Source: Verrucomicrobiota bacterium
Lineage (GTDB): Bacteria; Chlamydiota; Chlamydiia; Chlamydiales; SM23-39
DNA: 64,000 bases
Direction: 5' to 3'
NCBI GenBank assembly: GCA_018239895.1
Contig: JAFEGL010000064.1
Span: 1-64,000 of the forward strand
Both the position numbers and the translations under genes were made by a program. Shown in pieces: positions 1-8,816 of the stretch (its first letter is position 1; the number at the start of each line of letters is the position of its first letter). The notes under the pieces are model-generated. The model saw only the letters and a program-made list of their open reading frames with translations. It searched no databases and had not been told where the DNA came from.

Positions 1-132
1 GCGTCATCATGTGAGCCGCGCTTCGCGGCGTATCCTGTACTCTGGGTTAAAACAGAGAACAAGATACGCCGTGAAGCGCGGCTCACATAATGACACATGA
101 TAGGCATGATGCATGGCTTCGCCCCGCACCAC
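1..132. repeat. Palindromic repeat family, copy 1 (cut by window edge)
   Basis: This copy forms a long inverted repeat. The left arm GTCATCATGTGAGCCGCGCT (3-22) and its continuation pair with sequence around 65-96, across a loop containing CTGGGTTAAAACAGAG. The right flank, with CATGATAGGCATGATGCAT followed by CGCCCCGCACC, is shared with the copy at 46903-47077. The missing outer left arm would lie before base 1. It ends about ten bases past the hemW stop codon, so it could shape the 3' end of that transcript. Confidence 0.8.
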
Positions 133-142
133 AAAATTATAA

Positions 143-1231
143 TTAGATGATTTCGGTGGCGACGGTGTCGTAGAAAAGCATCCCTTTTTCGCTCAGGCGC
201 CAGCGGTCTGTGTCTTTTTCGAGCAGGCCGTTTTTGGAAAGAGAGTCGAGGGTTGCGAGAGTTTCTGGAGGGAGATTCCAGCTCGTTGTGTCGACCCCTT
301 CGCGGAGGCGGAGCTGGACGGCGAGCCGCTCGCGGATGTTGGCCGGGTAAGGGAGCGCCTCTTCGAAATGGACGGGCAGTTGATTGCTTTGGAGTTGCTT
401 GGAGTAACGGTGGAGATTGGAGACATTGGAAAACCGTTTCCCTTCCCAGTAGCTAAAGGCCGAAGGGCCAAAGCCGAGAAAGGGGCGTCCCGTCCAATAG
501 CCGCTGTTGTGGACCGATGGGCGGCCGAAGGCGGAGATCTCGTAGCGCTTGAGGCCGATCGATTCGAGTTTATCGACGGCCGATTGGAGAAGTTTCAGGC
601 TCGTTTCTGGAGGGGGAACTTGGAGAAGGAGCGTCTCCCTTTTTTTGTAAAATGAAGTGTGGGGCTCGAAGGTGAGATTGTAGAGTGAGAGGTGGGAGAT
701 CGGGAGTGAAGAGAGCTGATCGAGCGTGTAGTGCCAGCTCGCCTCAGTTTGCCCTGGAAGATCGTACATCAGATCGATCGAGATGTTGTCGAAGCCGGCC
801 GCTTTTGCGGCGAAGATCGCATCGCGTGCACGGTGGGCGCTGTGGATTCTCTCTAGAGTTTGGAGCGACCGGTCGTCGAGCGATTGGACGCCCAAGCTGA
901 GCCGGTTGATTCCGATAGATCGGTATTGGCTGAGGAGCTCTTCCGTCGCCTCTTCGGGGTTGGCTTCGATGGTGATTTCTGTGGTAGATGAAAAGGGGAT
1001 TCTTTGGAGGACGGCGCCAATCTCTGCGGGGCCAAAGAGGGTAGGCGTTCCGCCGCCGAAGTAAATCGAGGCAATCTGTTTATTTTCAATCTGGGGCCAG
1101 CGAAGCTCCCACTCGCGCTCCAGCCCTTCGGCGAGGAGCGGGTGATGGGATTTCGTGTTGGGGATTACGTAAAAGTGGCAGTAAGGGCACTTTTTCGTGC
1201 AAAAAGGGATGTGAAAGTAGAGCGAGATCAC
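143..1231 (-). CDS. hemW: Radical SAM heme chaperone HemW (HemN-like)
   Basis: A 362-residue radical SAM protein. The 4Fe-4S/SAM motif CxxxCxxC is C11, C15 and C18, next to the usual HIPFC start. A GGGTPTLF glycine motif follows at 59-66, and the C-terminal third has the HemW-type winged-helix region. The family was long annotated as oxygen-independent coproporphyrinogen III oxidase; characterised members such as E. coli HemW bind heme and deliver it to client proteins rather than oxidise coproporphyrinogen. Its start codon overlaps the stop of the upstream coiled-coil gene by 4 nt, so the two are probably cotranscribed. In C. trachomatis the same pair precedes sucA, as here. Confidence 0.9.
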   Translation of the reverse strand: MISLYFHIPFCTKKCPYCHFYVIPNTKSHHPLLAEGLEREWELRWPQIENKQIASIYFGGGTPTLFGPAEIGAVLQRIPFSSTTEITIEANPEEATEELLSQYRSIGINRLSLGVQSLDDRSLQTLERIHSAHRARDAIFAAKAAGFDNISIDLMYDLPGQTEASWHYTLDQLSSLPISHLSLYNLTFEPHTSFYKKRETLLLQVPPPETSLKLLQSAVDKLESIGLKRYEISAFGRPSVHNSGYWTGRPFLGFGPSAFSYWEGKRFSNVSNLHRYSKQLQSNQLPVHFEEALPYPANIRERLAVQLRLREGVDTTSWNLPPETLATLDSLSKNGLLEKDTDRWRLSEKGMLFYDTVATEII

Positions 1232-1701
1232 CAGTTGTCTGCGTCAGGATCTTCGAGGATGCCCCGTTTCCAGCGGTTCCGATCGGAGAAGGGATCTTCG
1301 TCCTCTTCTTCAACCGAGGTCGACTCTTCTTCGCCTGTGCCGCCGCCGCCGCCTTCGGTCTCCTCTTCGGTGATGGTCTCCATGTCATACGCCTCTGTCT
1401 CCATGTCGAGACCGGCGTCGGTCATGTTGTCGCCCCCCATTTCCATATCGGGAAGTGTGTGCGGCTCGGCATAAGCTTGGCGCGATGGTGAGCGCTTCGG
1501 GGTCACATATTCTTCCAACTCGCCGCTCTCTTTCAAATAGCGAAGGCGGTCTTTCTCTTCGTCAATCTTCGATTTGATCGAGCGGATCTCTTCTCTGTGT
1601 TTCTCGACGTCTTTCTTGGGAACAAGACCCAAGTTCATCCATTGTTCCAAGTCTTCAAGCTCGGTTTCGAGCTTTTTGAGTCTTTCACTCTTCATGTTCA
1701 T
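1228..1701 (-). CDS. Conserved chlamydial coiled-coil/acidic protein (CT053-like)
   Basis: A 157-residue protein. Residues 1-60 are charged and heptad-rich (coiled coil). From about 90 onward it is acidic and low in complexity, with a GGGGG run, ending in a short basic-tryptophan tail. There is no signal peptide or membrane segment. By position between hemW and sucA it corresponds to C. trachomatis CT053, an uncharacterised protein. AAGGA lies about 11 nt before the ATG at 1701; a second ATG two codons later is possible. Its 5' end faces sucA, so the shared 220-bp gap holds divergent promoters. The function is unknown. The assignment rests on synteny and length, not on an alignment. Confidence 0.75.
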   Translation of the reverse strand: MNMKSERLKKLETELEDLEQWMNLGLVPKKDVEKHREEIRSIKSKIDEEKDRLRYLKESGELEEYVTPKRSPSRQAYAEPHTLPDMEMGGDNMTDAGLDMETEAYDMETITEEETEGGGGGTGEEESTSVEEEDEDPFSDRNRWKRGILEDPDADNW

Positions 1702-1895
1702 AGCGGGACAGTTCCTTTTCTCAGGGGAGGGCCAGCTGAGCTGACATTATCTTCCCCACCTTCCTAACGTAGGTTTAGGTAAAATGTAAAATATTTTTTT
1801 ACAATCCGTCCAATTTTGCAATCAAAAAGTGCAAAACAGGCGGCTGAGGGGTAGTTTTTACCTGAAATTCTATTTTTCGTAAAGTCCCCCGTCCA

Positions 1896-1921
1896 ATTGT
1901 ACAATAAATAGGAGGCATGAT
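1896..1921 (+). promoter_or_regulatory. Candidate -10 and strong RBS for sucA
   Basis: TACAAT near 1900 could be a -10 box. GGAGG at 1911-1915 is a good Shine-Dalgarno site for the ATG at 1922. No convincing -35 is visible, and the leader would be very short, so the promoter half of the call is tentative while the RBS is clear. Confidence 0.4.
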
Positions 1922-4642
1922 ATGGGGAAAAGGATGGACCGATCATTTCCTGATTACGCCCAATTTCCCAATCTCCCGCTCATCGAGGAGCTTTACGCCC
2001 AATATCTAAAAGACCCGGAAGGGGTCGACCTCTCCTGGCGCCGTTTTTTCGAGGGGGTCGATTTTGCCGGGGCTTTAACTAAAAGCAAGGGACTATCTGA
2101 AGAGCCGCCCCACCTAAGAATTTTTGAACTTGTCCAATCGTACCGGCGGTTTGGCCACCTGGCCGCTTCGTTCAATCCTTTGGAAGTAGGGGAGAAAAAG
2201 GATCCTCCTGAGTTGAGGCTTGATCGGCTCGGCTTTTCCGAAAGCGAGCTCGACCAGCCTTTTGCGACCCTCGGCTTCTGCGGGAAAAAAGAGGCGCCGC
2301 TCCGCGAAATCGTAGCCGCCCTGAAAGAGATCTATGCCTCTCGGATCGGCTTCGAGTACATGGATTTAGGCCATGTAGAATTGGAGAAATGGATCCAGGA
2401 GAGGATCGAGCCGGTTCTCAAGATCGAACCGTCGATGGAAGAGAAGCATCTCCTCCTCGAATATTTGTACAAATCGGAGATCTTTGAAACTTTTATCCAC
2501 ACGAAATATGTGGGCCAGACCCGCTTTTCACTCGAAGGGGCCGAGACGATGATCCCCGTGATCGCCGAGATGATCGATGTCGGAGCCGATCTTGGGCTCG
2601 AAGAGATCTTGATCGGCATGGCGCACCGGGGCCGCCTCAACGTTCTTTCCAATATTCTCAACAAGCCGCTCACGACCGTATTTGAAGAATTTGAAGATGA
2701 CACGACCCTTTCTTTTGCTGGCAACGACGATGTGAAATACCACATGGGATTCACCGGAGAAATCAAAACGAAGAAAGGAAAAAAAATTCCCGTCAGCATC
2801 GCCGCAAACCCCTCCCACCTTGAATCGGTCGATCCGGTCGTTTTAGGTCAGGTGCGGGCGCTCCAGGTGAAGAAAAAAGATGCCGAACGGCGCCGGATCG
2901 GCGCGATCTTGATTCATGGCGACGCCTCGGTCGCAGGGCAGGGGGTGATCTACGAGACGCTCCAGCTGATGAACCTCCCTGACTATTCGACAGGCGGTAC
3001 GATCCATTTGGTCGTTAACAATCAAATCGGCTACACCACGACGCCCGAAGAGGGGCGCTCGACCCGCTACGCGACCGATATAGCCAAGGCGTTCAGCTGC
3101 CCCGTATTCCATGTGAATGCCGAAGATCCCGAAAGCTGCCTCATCGCCGCGAAGCTCGCTGTCGAAATCCGGCAAAAGTTCCAGTGCGACGTCTTTCTCG
3201 ATTTGCTCTGCTATAGAAAATATGGGCACAACGAAGGGGACGAGCCCTCCTACACACAGCCGACCGAATATAAAATCATCCGGTCCAAAAAGCCTATCCG
3301 AGAAATCTACTACGAAAAATTAACGGCTGCCGGTTTTCTTGAACAAAAGATCGCGGAAACGCTCGAAGCGCAGTACAAAGGGCTCCTTACGGAAGCCTTA
3401 GAATCGGCCAAAGCGAAAAAAACTCCCGAGCCTGAACCTCGCCCCGATGAAAAGATTCTCGAGCCATTCCCTAGCGGCGTCTCTTCCGAAACGTTGAAAA
3501 AAATCGCCGACACATTCTGCCATCCGCCGCAGCCGTTCCACGTCCATCCGAAATTGAAGAAGTGGCTCGAAGACCGCTACAACGCCGTCTCAGGAGACCC
3601 GACCAAAAAAGCAATCGATTGGGCGACTGCAGAGTGTCTCGCCTTCGGCTCGATCCTCCTCGACGGGCGCCCCGTCCGCCTCGCCGGAGAAGATTGTAAA
3701 CGGGGGACCTTTAGTCAAAGGCACGTCGTACTCATCGATTCAGAGAATGGCACAGCCTTCTGCGGCCTCTGTAAACTCAAAGAAGGGCAGGGGCGCTTCG
3801 ACGCGATCAACTCACCCCTCACCGAGTTTGCCGGGATGGCCTTTGAATACGGCTACACTTGGTCCTATCCTGAAGCGCTCGTCCTCTGGGAAGCGCAATA
3901 TGGGGATTTCAACAACGGAGCCCAAATCGTCATCGACCAATATCTCGCTAGCGGCGAACAGAAGTGGAACACCCCCTCGTCGCTCACACTCCTTCTTCCC
4001 CACGCCTATGAAGGGGCAGGTCCCGAACACTCTTCCGCGCGCATGGAACGGTTCTTGCAGCTCTCTGCAGAAAACAACATCCAAGTCGTCAACGCCTCAA
4101 CGCCGGCCCAATATTTCCATGTTTTGAGAAGGCAAGCGCTTCGAAAAGTCAGAAAGCCGCTCATCCTCTTTACGCCAAAAAGCCTTCTCCGCTCGCCAGC
4201 AAATACGAGCCCTCTGAACGATCTAATTACAGGCTCATTCCAAGAGATTCTCGACGATCCGACACAACTTACCTCTTGCCGCCGCCTCATCTTCTGTTCC
4301 GGCAAAATCTATTACGACCTGAATGCCGAGCGGGAAAAGAGAAAAACGACCGACATTGCGATTGTCCGAGTCGAGCAGATCTATCCGCTCCATCAAGAAA
4401 AGATCAAAAAACTGATCGGCAAATACAAGGGATTTACCGAGTGCCTTTGGGTTCAAGAAGAGCCAGAAAACGCCGGAGCCTGGAGCTACATCGGCCCCTA
4501 TTTGCAGAGCTATCTGCCCAAAGAGACCCTTTTGCGCTACGAAGGCCGCCCCTCGAACCCGACGACGGCGACCGGCTCCCATAAAAAACATAAACAAGAG
4601 CAGCAAGCTCTTGTCGATCGAGTATTAAGAGTCGGTCTGTGA
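1922..4642 (+). CDS. sucA: 2-oxoglutarate dehydrogenase E1 component
   Basis: A 906-residue thiamine-diphosphate E1 subunit that decarboxylates 2-oxoglutarate and succinylates the E2 lipoyl group in the TCA cycle. The N-terminal E1o segment (about 8-45) is present. The ThDP/Mg region contains HGDASVAGQG (about 331-340) followed by NNQIGYTT (about 366-373). The transketolase-like pyrimidine-binding domain covers roughly 570-770 and the C-terminal domain runs to the end. Length is normal for SucA. It is followed after 163 bp by sucB and then lpd, giving a complete E1-E2-E3 set. GGAGG precedes the start. Confidence 0.97.
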   Translation: MGKRMDRSFPDYAQFPNLPLIEELYAQYLKDPEGVDLSWRRFFEGVDFAGALTKSKGLSEEPPHLRIFELVQSYRRFGHLAASFNPLEVGEKKDPPELRLDRLGFSESELDQPFATLGFCGKKEAPLREIVAALKEIYASRIGFEYMDLGHVELEKWIQERIEPVLKIEPSMEEKHLLLEYLYKSEIFETFIHTKYVGQTRFSLEGAETMIPVIAEMIDVGADLGLEEILIGMAHRGRLNVLSNILNKPLTTVFEEFEDDTTLSFAGNDDVKYHMGFTGEIKTKKGKKIPVSIAANPSHLESVDPVVLGQVRALQVKKKDAERRRIGAILIHGDASVAGQGVIYETLQLMNLPDYSTGGTIHLVVNNQIGYTTTPEEGRSTRYATDIAKAFSCPVFHVNAEDPESCLIAAKLAVEIRQKFQCDVFLDLLCYRKYGHNEGDEPSYTQPTEYKIIRSKKPIREIYYEKLTAAGFLEQKIAETLEAQYKGLLTEALESAKAKKTPEPEPRPDEKILEPFPSGVSSETLKKIADTFCHPPQPFHVHPKLKKWLEDRYNAVSGDPTKKAIDWATAECLAFGSILLDGRPVRLAGEDCKRGTFSQRHVVLIDSENGTAFCGLCKLKEGQGRFDAINSPLTEFAGMAFEYGYTWSYPEALVLWEAQYGDFNNGAQIVIDQYLASGEQKWNTPSSLTLLLPHAYEGAGPEHSSARMERFLQLSAENNIQVVNASTPAQYFHVLRRQALRKVRKPLILFTPKSLLRSPANTSPLNDLITGSFQEILDDPTQLTSCRRLIFCSGKIYYDLNAEREKRKTTDIAIVRVEQIYPLHQEKIKKLIGKYKGFTECLWVQEEPENAGAWSYIGPYLQSYLPKETLLRYEGRPSNPTTATGSHKKHKQEQQALVDRVLRVGL

Positions 4643-4680
4643 TGATTTTTAATTGGGAATTTTTAGAGGTTTTTTCGAGC

Positions 4681-4740
4681 ATTGATTTTTTCGGCCGAAC
4701 ACTATACTTGAATAAGTAAGGTGAGGCCGAAAAAGTCAAT
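4681..4740. promoter_or_regulatory. Inverted repeat between sucA and sucB
   Basis: Arms ATTGATTTTTTCGGCC (4681-4696) and GGCCGAAAAAGTCAAT (4725-4740) are reverse complements except for one offset base. The 28-nt centre carries TATACT. It could be an attenuating hairpin in the sucAB transcript or an operator around an internal promoter for sucB-lpd. The sequence does not decide between these. Confidence 0.5.
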
Positions 4741-4805
4741 GGTCGGAAAAAGATCAAAAATTCACATTAAAAATCTCGCAGACAGACTCATTTAGGTGAA
4801 ACGAT

Positions 4806-5924
4806 ATGTTGGTTGAAATCAAAATTCCTTCGATGGGCGAATCGGTCGTAGAGGCGACGATCGGGACCATTTTGAAGCCCACCGGCTCTGCCGTCAAAGC
4901 CGACGAAGAGATCCTCGAATTGGAGACCGACAAAGTCAACCAAGTCCTCTATGCCCCAGCTGCAGGGAAAATTACCCTCTCCGTGAAAACGGGCGATGTA
5001 GTGAAAGTCGGGCAGACGATCGGCTCGGTCGACACCTCCACAGCAGGAACTGCAGCTGCTGCACCTGTCAAAAAAGCTGAAGCTCCGCCGCCGCCGCCCG
5101 CTCCAAAAAAGGAGATGGCCGCCCCCTCATCGCTTCCCCCTGCGCGGAAAAAAATCGACGAGAGCCTCTCAACTCCTTCCATCCCGACTGTCCCCAAAGC
5201 AGCCCCTCCTCCTCCTCGTATCCTGGGAGGCGAGACCCGCAAAAAGATGACAAAACTCCGCCGCACCATTGCGCAGAGACTCGTCGAAGTGAAAAACCAG
5301 ACTGCCATGTTGACCACCTTCAACGAGGTCGACATGAGCGCTGTCATGCAAGTGCGCGAACGGGAACAGGAGAATTTCGTCAAAAAGCACGGCGTGAAGC
5401 TCGGCTTTATGTCGTTTTTTGTCAAAGCCTGTGTCGCAGCTTTAATGGAATATCCCGACATCAACGCCCGGATCGAAGGGGATGAGGTCGTCTACCACCA
5501 AAGATACGACATCGGCGTCGCCGTCGGAACCGACAAAGGGCTCATGGTCCCCGTAATCCGAAACGCAGACCAGCTCGGCTATGCCGAGATCGAGAAAAAA
5601 TTAAAAGAGTTCGCCGAAAAAGCCCGCAATGGGACCATCTCCGTCGACGATCTTCAAGGCGGCACCTTCACGATCACCAACGGCGGCGTCTACGGCTCGC
5701 TCCTTTCGACTCCGATCCTCAATCCTCCGCAGAGCGGCATCCTCGGGATGCACAACATCGTCAAGCGCCCCATCGCCATCAACGACCAAGTGGTCATTCG
5801 CCCGATGATGTACCTCGCCCTCAGCTACGACCACCGGATTGTCGATGGAAAAGAATCGATCGGATTTTTAGTCCACATCAAGAAAAACCTCGAGGAGCCT
5901 GCGCGCCTCTTATTGGACCTTTAG
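4806..5924 (+). CDS. sucB: Dihydrolipoyl succinyltransferase E2 (short form)
   Basis: A 372-residue E2 subunit. An N-terminal lipoyl domain (1-75) carries the lipoylation lysine K43 in the ETDKVN motif. A Pro/Ala-rich linker covers about 78-135, and the catalytic acyltransferase domain about 140-372, with H343 and D347 in the DHRxxDG motif. The family usually has a small E3-binding domain between lipoyl and catalytic parts. I see no such sequence here: the linker runs directly into the [14 protein letters not shown] start of the catalytic domain. C. trachomatis SucB is, from memory, about equally short. lpd follows after one nucleotide. Confidence 0.95.
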   Translation: MLVEIKIPSMGESVVEATIGTILKPTGSAVKADEEILELETDKVNQVLYAPAAGKITLSVKTGDVVKVGQTIGSVDTSTAGTAAAAPVKKAEAPPPPPAPKKEMAAPSSLPPARKKIDESLSTPSIPTVPKAAPPPPRILGGETRKKMTKLRRTIAQRLVEVKNQTAMLTTFNEVDMSAVMQVREREQENFVKKHGVKLGFMSFFVKACVAALMEYPDINARIEGDEVVYHQRYDIGVAVGTDKGLMVPVIRNADQLGYAEIEKKLKEFAEKARNGTISVDDLQGGTFTITNGGVYGSLLSTPILNPPQSGILGMHNIVKRPIAINDQVVIRPMMYLALSYDHRIVDGKESIGFLVHIKKNLEEPARLLLDL

Positions 5925-5925
5925 C

Positions 5926-7290
5926 ATGTACGATGTCGCTGTCATTGGATCTGGACCTGGGGGCTACGTCGCAGCGATCCGCTGCGCCCAGCTTGGCCTG
6001 AAGACTGCCTGCATCGAAAAGAATCCAACTCTCGGCGGCACGTGCCTCAACGTCGGATGCATCCCCTCCAAAGCGCTTCTCCACTCATCCGAATTCTACT
6101 GGAAGCTCCAACACGAAGGGGCTAAGCATGGACTCCAATACTCCTCTCTCCACTACGATTGGAATACGATCCAAGCTCGAAAAGACCAGGTCGTCTCCGG
6201 CTTCACCAAGGGGATCGACGGTCTCTTCAAAAAAAACAAAGTCGATTGGATCGCGGGTCACGCGACCCTCAAAAGCCCCACCACCATCGCCGTCGGCGCT
6301 CAAACGATCGAAGCAAAATCGATCATTTTGGCCACCGGCTCCGAGCCAATCCCTCTCCCATTTCTCCCGTTCGATGAGAAAAAAATCCTCTCCTCAACCG
6401 GCGCTTTAGCCCTCTCCTCTGTCCCCAAAAAACTTCTCATCGTCGGCGCGGGGATCATCGGCGTTGAGCTCGGCTCCGTCTACAACCGGCTCGGCTCCGA
6501 AGTGACCTTCATTGAATTTCTCGACCGGATTTGTCCCGGTTTCGACTTAGAAATCTCGAAGCATCTCCTCAAGACATTTACCTCCCAAAAGATGACGTTT
6601 CACCTCTCCCACAAAGTCGTCTCCGCCCAAAATACTACACTCACCGTTCAAGGCCCCGAAGGAGAGAAACAGTTTACAGGCGACGCTGTCCTCGTCGCCG
6701 TCGGCCGCCGTCCCTACTCAGACAAACTTGGCCTCGACTCTGTCGGCATCCAAAAAGATCCAAAAGGGTTCATTCCGATCGACGCCTCGTTCCGCACCTC
6801 GCAGCCCAACATCTTTGCCATCGGAGACCTCGTCGAAGGGCCGATGCTGGCCCACAAAGCCTCTGAAGAGGGGATTGCGGTTGCCGAACTCATCGCGGGC
6901 CACCGTCCGACCATCGACTATCTCGCCATCCCCAACGTCGCCTACACCCATCCCGAAGTCGCCTCGGTCGGCCTCACCGAAGAAGAGGCCAAATCGCGTC
7001 AGATCAACTACAAAACAGGGAAATTTCCATTCAAAGCGAACTCGCGCGCCCGCTGCACAGGAGACGACGAGGGGTTTGTGAAGATGATTGCCGACGCTGC
7101 AACGCACCGCCTCATCGGCGTCCACATCGTCGGTCCTCATGCTTCCGAGCTGATCGCTGAAGCGGTTCTCGCGATTCAGCTCCGCGCCACCGTCGACCAG
7201 CTGGCCGACACCTGCCACGCCCACCCAACCCTCTCTGAAGCGCTCAAAGAGGCGGCGCTTGCCGTCTTCAAAGCCCCGATCCATCTATGA
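5926..7290 (+). CDS. lpdA: Dihydrolipoamide dehydrogenase E3
   Basis: A 454-residue FAD disulfide oxidoreductase that reoxidises the dihydrolipoyl group of E2 and makes NADH. The N-terminal GxGxxG FAD motif is GSGPGG (8-13). The redox-active disulfide is C40/C45 in GGTCLNVGC. A second nucleotide motif (GAGIIG, NAD) lies near 170, and the C-terminal active-site HPTLSE near 434 is intact. It begins one base after the sucB stop, so it belongs to the sucAB operon. In C. trachomatis, as I recall, the lpdA gene lies elsewhere, so this linkage differs. The operon ends at the double hairpin at 7301-7373. Confidence 0.96.
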   Translation: MYDVAVIGSGPGGYVAAIRCAQLGLKTACIEKNPTLGGTCLNVGCIPSKALLHSSEFYWKLQHEGAKHGLQYSSLHYDWNTIQARKDQVVSGFTKGIDGLFKKNKVDWIAGHATLKSPTTIAVGAQTIEAKSIILATGSEPIPLPFLPFDEKKILSSTGALALSSVPKKLLIVGAGIIGVELGSVYNRLGSEVTFIEFLDRICPGFDLEISKHLLKTFTSQKMTFHLSHKVVSAQNTTLTVQGPEGEKQFTGDAVLVAVGRRPYSDKLGLDSVGIQKDPKGFIPIDASFRTSQPNIFAIGDLVEGPMLAHKASEEGIAVAELIAGHRPTIDYLAIPNVAYTHPEVASVGLTEEEAKSRQINYKTGKFPFKANSRARCTGDDEGFVKMIADAATHRLIGVHIVGPHASELIAEAVLAIQLRATVDQLADTCHAHPTLSEALKEAALAVFKAPIHL

Positions 7291-7300
7291 CATGATCCGT

Positions 7301-7373
7301 CCCTCTCATGCTGCCGCTGGCAGTATGAGAGGGGGCGCAGCAGCCGCTTGCGGCTGCTGCGCCCCGTGTTTTT
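7301..7373 (+). terminator. Double hairpin and terminator after lpdA
   Basis: Hairpin 1 is CCCTCTCATGCTGCC / GGCAGTATGAGAGGG (7301-7333). Hairpin 2 is GGGGCGCAGCAGCCGC / GCGGCTGCTGCGCCCC (7333-7365), followed by GTGTTTTT, which is a textbook rho-independent terminator for the sucA-sucB-lpdA operon. The same two-hairpin design recurs at 17894-18003 and 32876-32948. Confidence 0.8.
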
Positions 7374-7376
7374 AAG

Positions 7377-7508
7377 TGGGGTTCGGGGCATCCCAGATCT
7401 GCATATCATGCAATTAATTTGGGTTAAACACAGAATAACAGGATTACGGCGCGAAGCGCAGCTGAGGATGACTGCACGATATGCAGGTCGGGGAGGCCCC
7501 GAATCCCA
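7377..7508. repeat. Palindromic repeat family, copy 3
   Basis: The outer arms are TGGGGTTCGGGGCATCCC with its continuation (7377-7412) and the matching right arm (7473-7508). The core contains GGGTTAAACACAGAATAACA and GGCGCGAAGCGCAGCT, shared with copies 1 and 2. It lies between two convergent genes. It is the most diverged of the three copies. Confidence 0.7.
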
Positions 7509-7528
7509 GAAAATGGATTGGTGAGTTT

Positions 7529-7553
7529 CCCATGCTGCCGGCGGCAGCATGGG
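7529..7553 (-). terminator. Hairpin at the 3' end of the IscA-fusion gene
   Basis: CCCATGCTGCC / GGCAGCATGGG is a perfect short-loop hairpin just past the stop of the minus-strand gene that ends at 7562. No long T run follows, so terminator function is likely but not proven. Its stem core resembles hairpin 1 at 7301-7333. Confidence 0.5.
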
Positions 7554-7561
7554 GGAGTCAG

Positions 7562-8122
7562 TTAGTAGCCGTGGGAGGTGCCGCAGCCGCAGGAGGACTT
7601 GACGTTCGGATTCGAGATCTTGAATCCGGCGCCTTGGAGGCCGTCGACATAGTCGATCACGGAGCCCATGAGGCGCTCGACCGACTTTTGGTTGATGTGG
7701 ATTTGGATCCCGTTCGACTCGATGACGTGGTCGTTTAGGGTCGCTTTCTCAGAGAAATCGAGGAAATACTCAAATCCGCTGCAACCGGCAGCTTTTTCGC
7801 CGAAGCGCAGGCCCCAGCCAGTCTTCTCTTCATCTTCGAGAATCTCTTTGAACTTCTTAGCCGCTTTTTCGGTGATCGTGATCGTCGAGAGATCTTCTTT
7901 TTCAGAAAGGATCTTGTTCAAGCGGGAGAGGAGGCCGTCGATCATCTCGTCGGTCATCCCGTGGCTGTACATGCCAGCTTCGACGGTTTCCCATGTGGAG
8001 GCCGAGCAGCCTACGCAGTGGAGTCCAGAATTGGTCATCTCTTGGGCCAGTTTTTGGCTCTTTTGAGGAAAGCAGGTAAAGATTTCCTCGATGGTCATGT
8101 CGCGGGTAATTTGTTGTTTCAC
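7562..8122 (-). CDS. DUF1858-HesB/IscA fusion, Fe-S assembly protein
   Basis: A 186-residue two-domain protein. Residues 1-72 look like a DUF1858 domain with a C36-x2-C39 pair (HCVGC). Residues 80-186 are an A-type iron-sulfur carrier (HesB/IscA/ErpA), with C114 in AGCSGF and the C-terminal pair C178/C180 in SCGCG, the three cysteines A-type carriers use to hold an Fe-S cluster. The likely job is transfer of Fe-S clusters to apo-proteins; the DUF1858 part may add a redox or docking function. It lies 14 bp downstream of the ferredoxin gene on the same strand, which supports a shared Fe-S role. The exact carrier type is not decided. Confidence 0.85.
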   Translation of the reverse strand: MKQQITRDMTIEEIFTCFPQKSQKLAQEMTNSGLHCVGCSASTWETVEAGMYSHGMTDEMIDGLLSRLNKILSEKEDLSTITITEKAAKKFKEILEDEEKTGWGLRFGEKAAGCSGFEYFLDFSEKATLNDHVIESNGIQIHINQKSVERLMGSVIDYVDGLQGAGFKISNPNVKSSCGCGTSHGY

Positions 8123-8136
8123 TGATTTTCCTCGAT

Positions 8137-8400
8137 TTAAAATTTGATCTTTACGCAGCCGCCGCGGATTTTACACTGGCAGGCAAGCCGCTCTTCGTTT
8201 AGCTCGCCCAAGAAATCGGACTCTGCTTGGTTGAATTCAGAGAGGTTATCCATCCCTTCGCTCACCTCGATAACGCAGGTGCCGCAAACGCCCTCTGTAC
8301 AGGCGAAAGGGACCCCAGCTTGCTCGCAAGCTTCCGCGATCGGAGAGTCGTCTGGGAGATCGATCTCTTCATTGTTGTCTTCAAAAATTAACTTGGCCAT
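8137..8400 (-). CDS. 2Fe-2S ferredoxin
   Basis: An 87-residue plant/adrenodoxin-type ferredoxin. Cluster ligands C34, C39 and C42 (CxxxxCxxC) and C74 are all present. I place the start at the ATG at 8400 because AAGGAG lies about 12 nt upstream and the fold begins there; an upstream in-frame start at 8457 would add 19 unlikely residues. It is acidic, as electron carriers of this class are. The DUF1858-IscA gene follows after 14 bp, so the two probably form an Fe-S assembly or electron-supply unit. Confidence 0.9.
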   Translation of the reverse strand: MAKLIFEDNNEEIDLPDDSPIAEACEQAGVPFACTEGVCGTCVIEVSEGMDNLSEFNQAESDFLGELNEERLACQCKIRGGCVKIKF

Positions 8401-8445
8401 AGGGGCAAAATTCTCCTTAGAAGGCCAAATTCTAGCCTGAAAGGG

Positions 8446-8484
8446 ATAAAAAGGCAACGCCCCCTCCAGGGGGAGGGGGCGTTG
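8446..8484 (-). terminator. Rho-independent terminator of the 60-aa gene
   Basis: On the minus strand AACGCCCCCTCC and GGAGGGGGCGTT (8456-8483) form a GC-rich stem followed by GCCTTTTTATCC. It separates the upstream small coiled-coil gene from the ferredoxin gene. Confidence 0.8.
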
Positions 8485-8489
8485 TTTCT

Positions 8490-8672
8490 TTAGATCCTCT
8501 TTTTAGCCTCGGCGTCCTCTCGAAGGAGCTCCTCGGCCGTCTCCTTGAGGGTCAGGACCCCCTCAGGGAACCCGACCGACCGGAGGAGGTCGTCGAGCTG
8601 GGTCAGCTCGGTCTCCAGGTGGTCTATGCGGGTTTCTAATGATGCAAGATACTTATTATCAATGGAGTTCAT
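8490..8672 (-). CDS. Small coiled-coil protein (SlyX-like in shape)
   Basis: A 60-residue acidic protein. Residues 8-35 form an amphipathic heptad (SLETRIDHLETELTQLDDLL), followed by a short second helix. SlyX proteins have a similar size and pattern, but I cannot confirm homology. A strong terminator follows its stop codon and AGGAG lies upstream of the start, which argues that it is a real gene. Function unknown. Confidence 0.55.
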   Translation of the reverse strand: MNSIDNKYLASLETRIDHLETELTQLDDLLRSVGFPEGVLTLKETAEELLREDAEAKKRI

Positions 8673-8760
8673 ATAGTTCTCCTTTTATTAAGAACGATTA
8701 TTAGTATCAATACAACTTCGATTCTACTCCGATTTGTTTATTATTCAAATTAAACAAATC

Positions 8761-8789
8761 TTGAAGTATTTTTAATTATTTGTTATAAT
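8761..8789 (+). promoter_or_regulatory. Sigma70-type promoter for the 826-aa gene
   Basis: TTGAAG (8761-8766) and TATAAT (8784-8789) are separated by exactly 17 bp in an AT-rich gap. The -10 box lies 27 bp before the ATG at 8817. Confidence 0.7.
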
Positions 8790-8816
8790 AGACAGATGAT
8801 TAAATGTTAATCTCTT

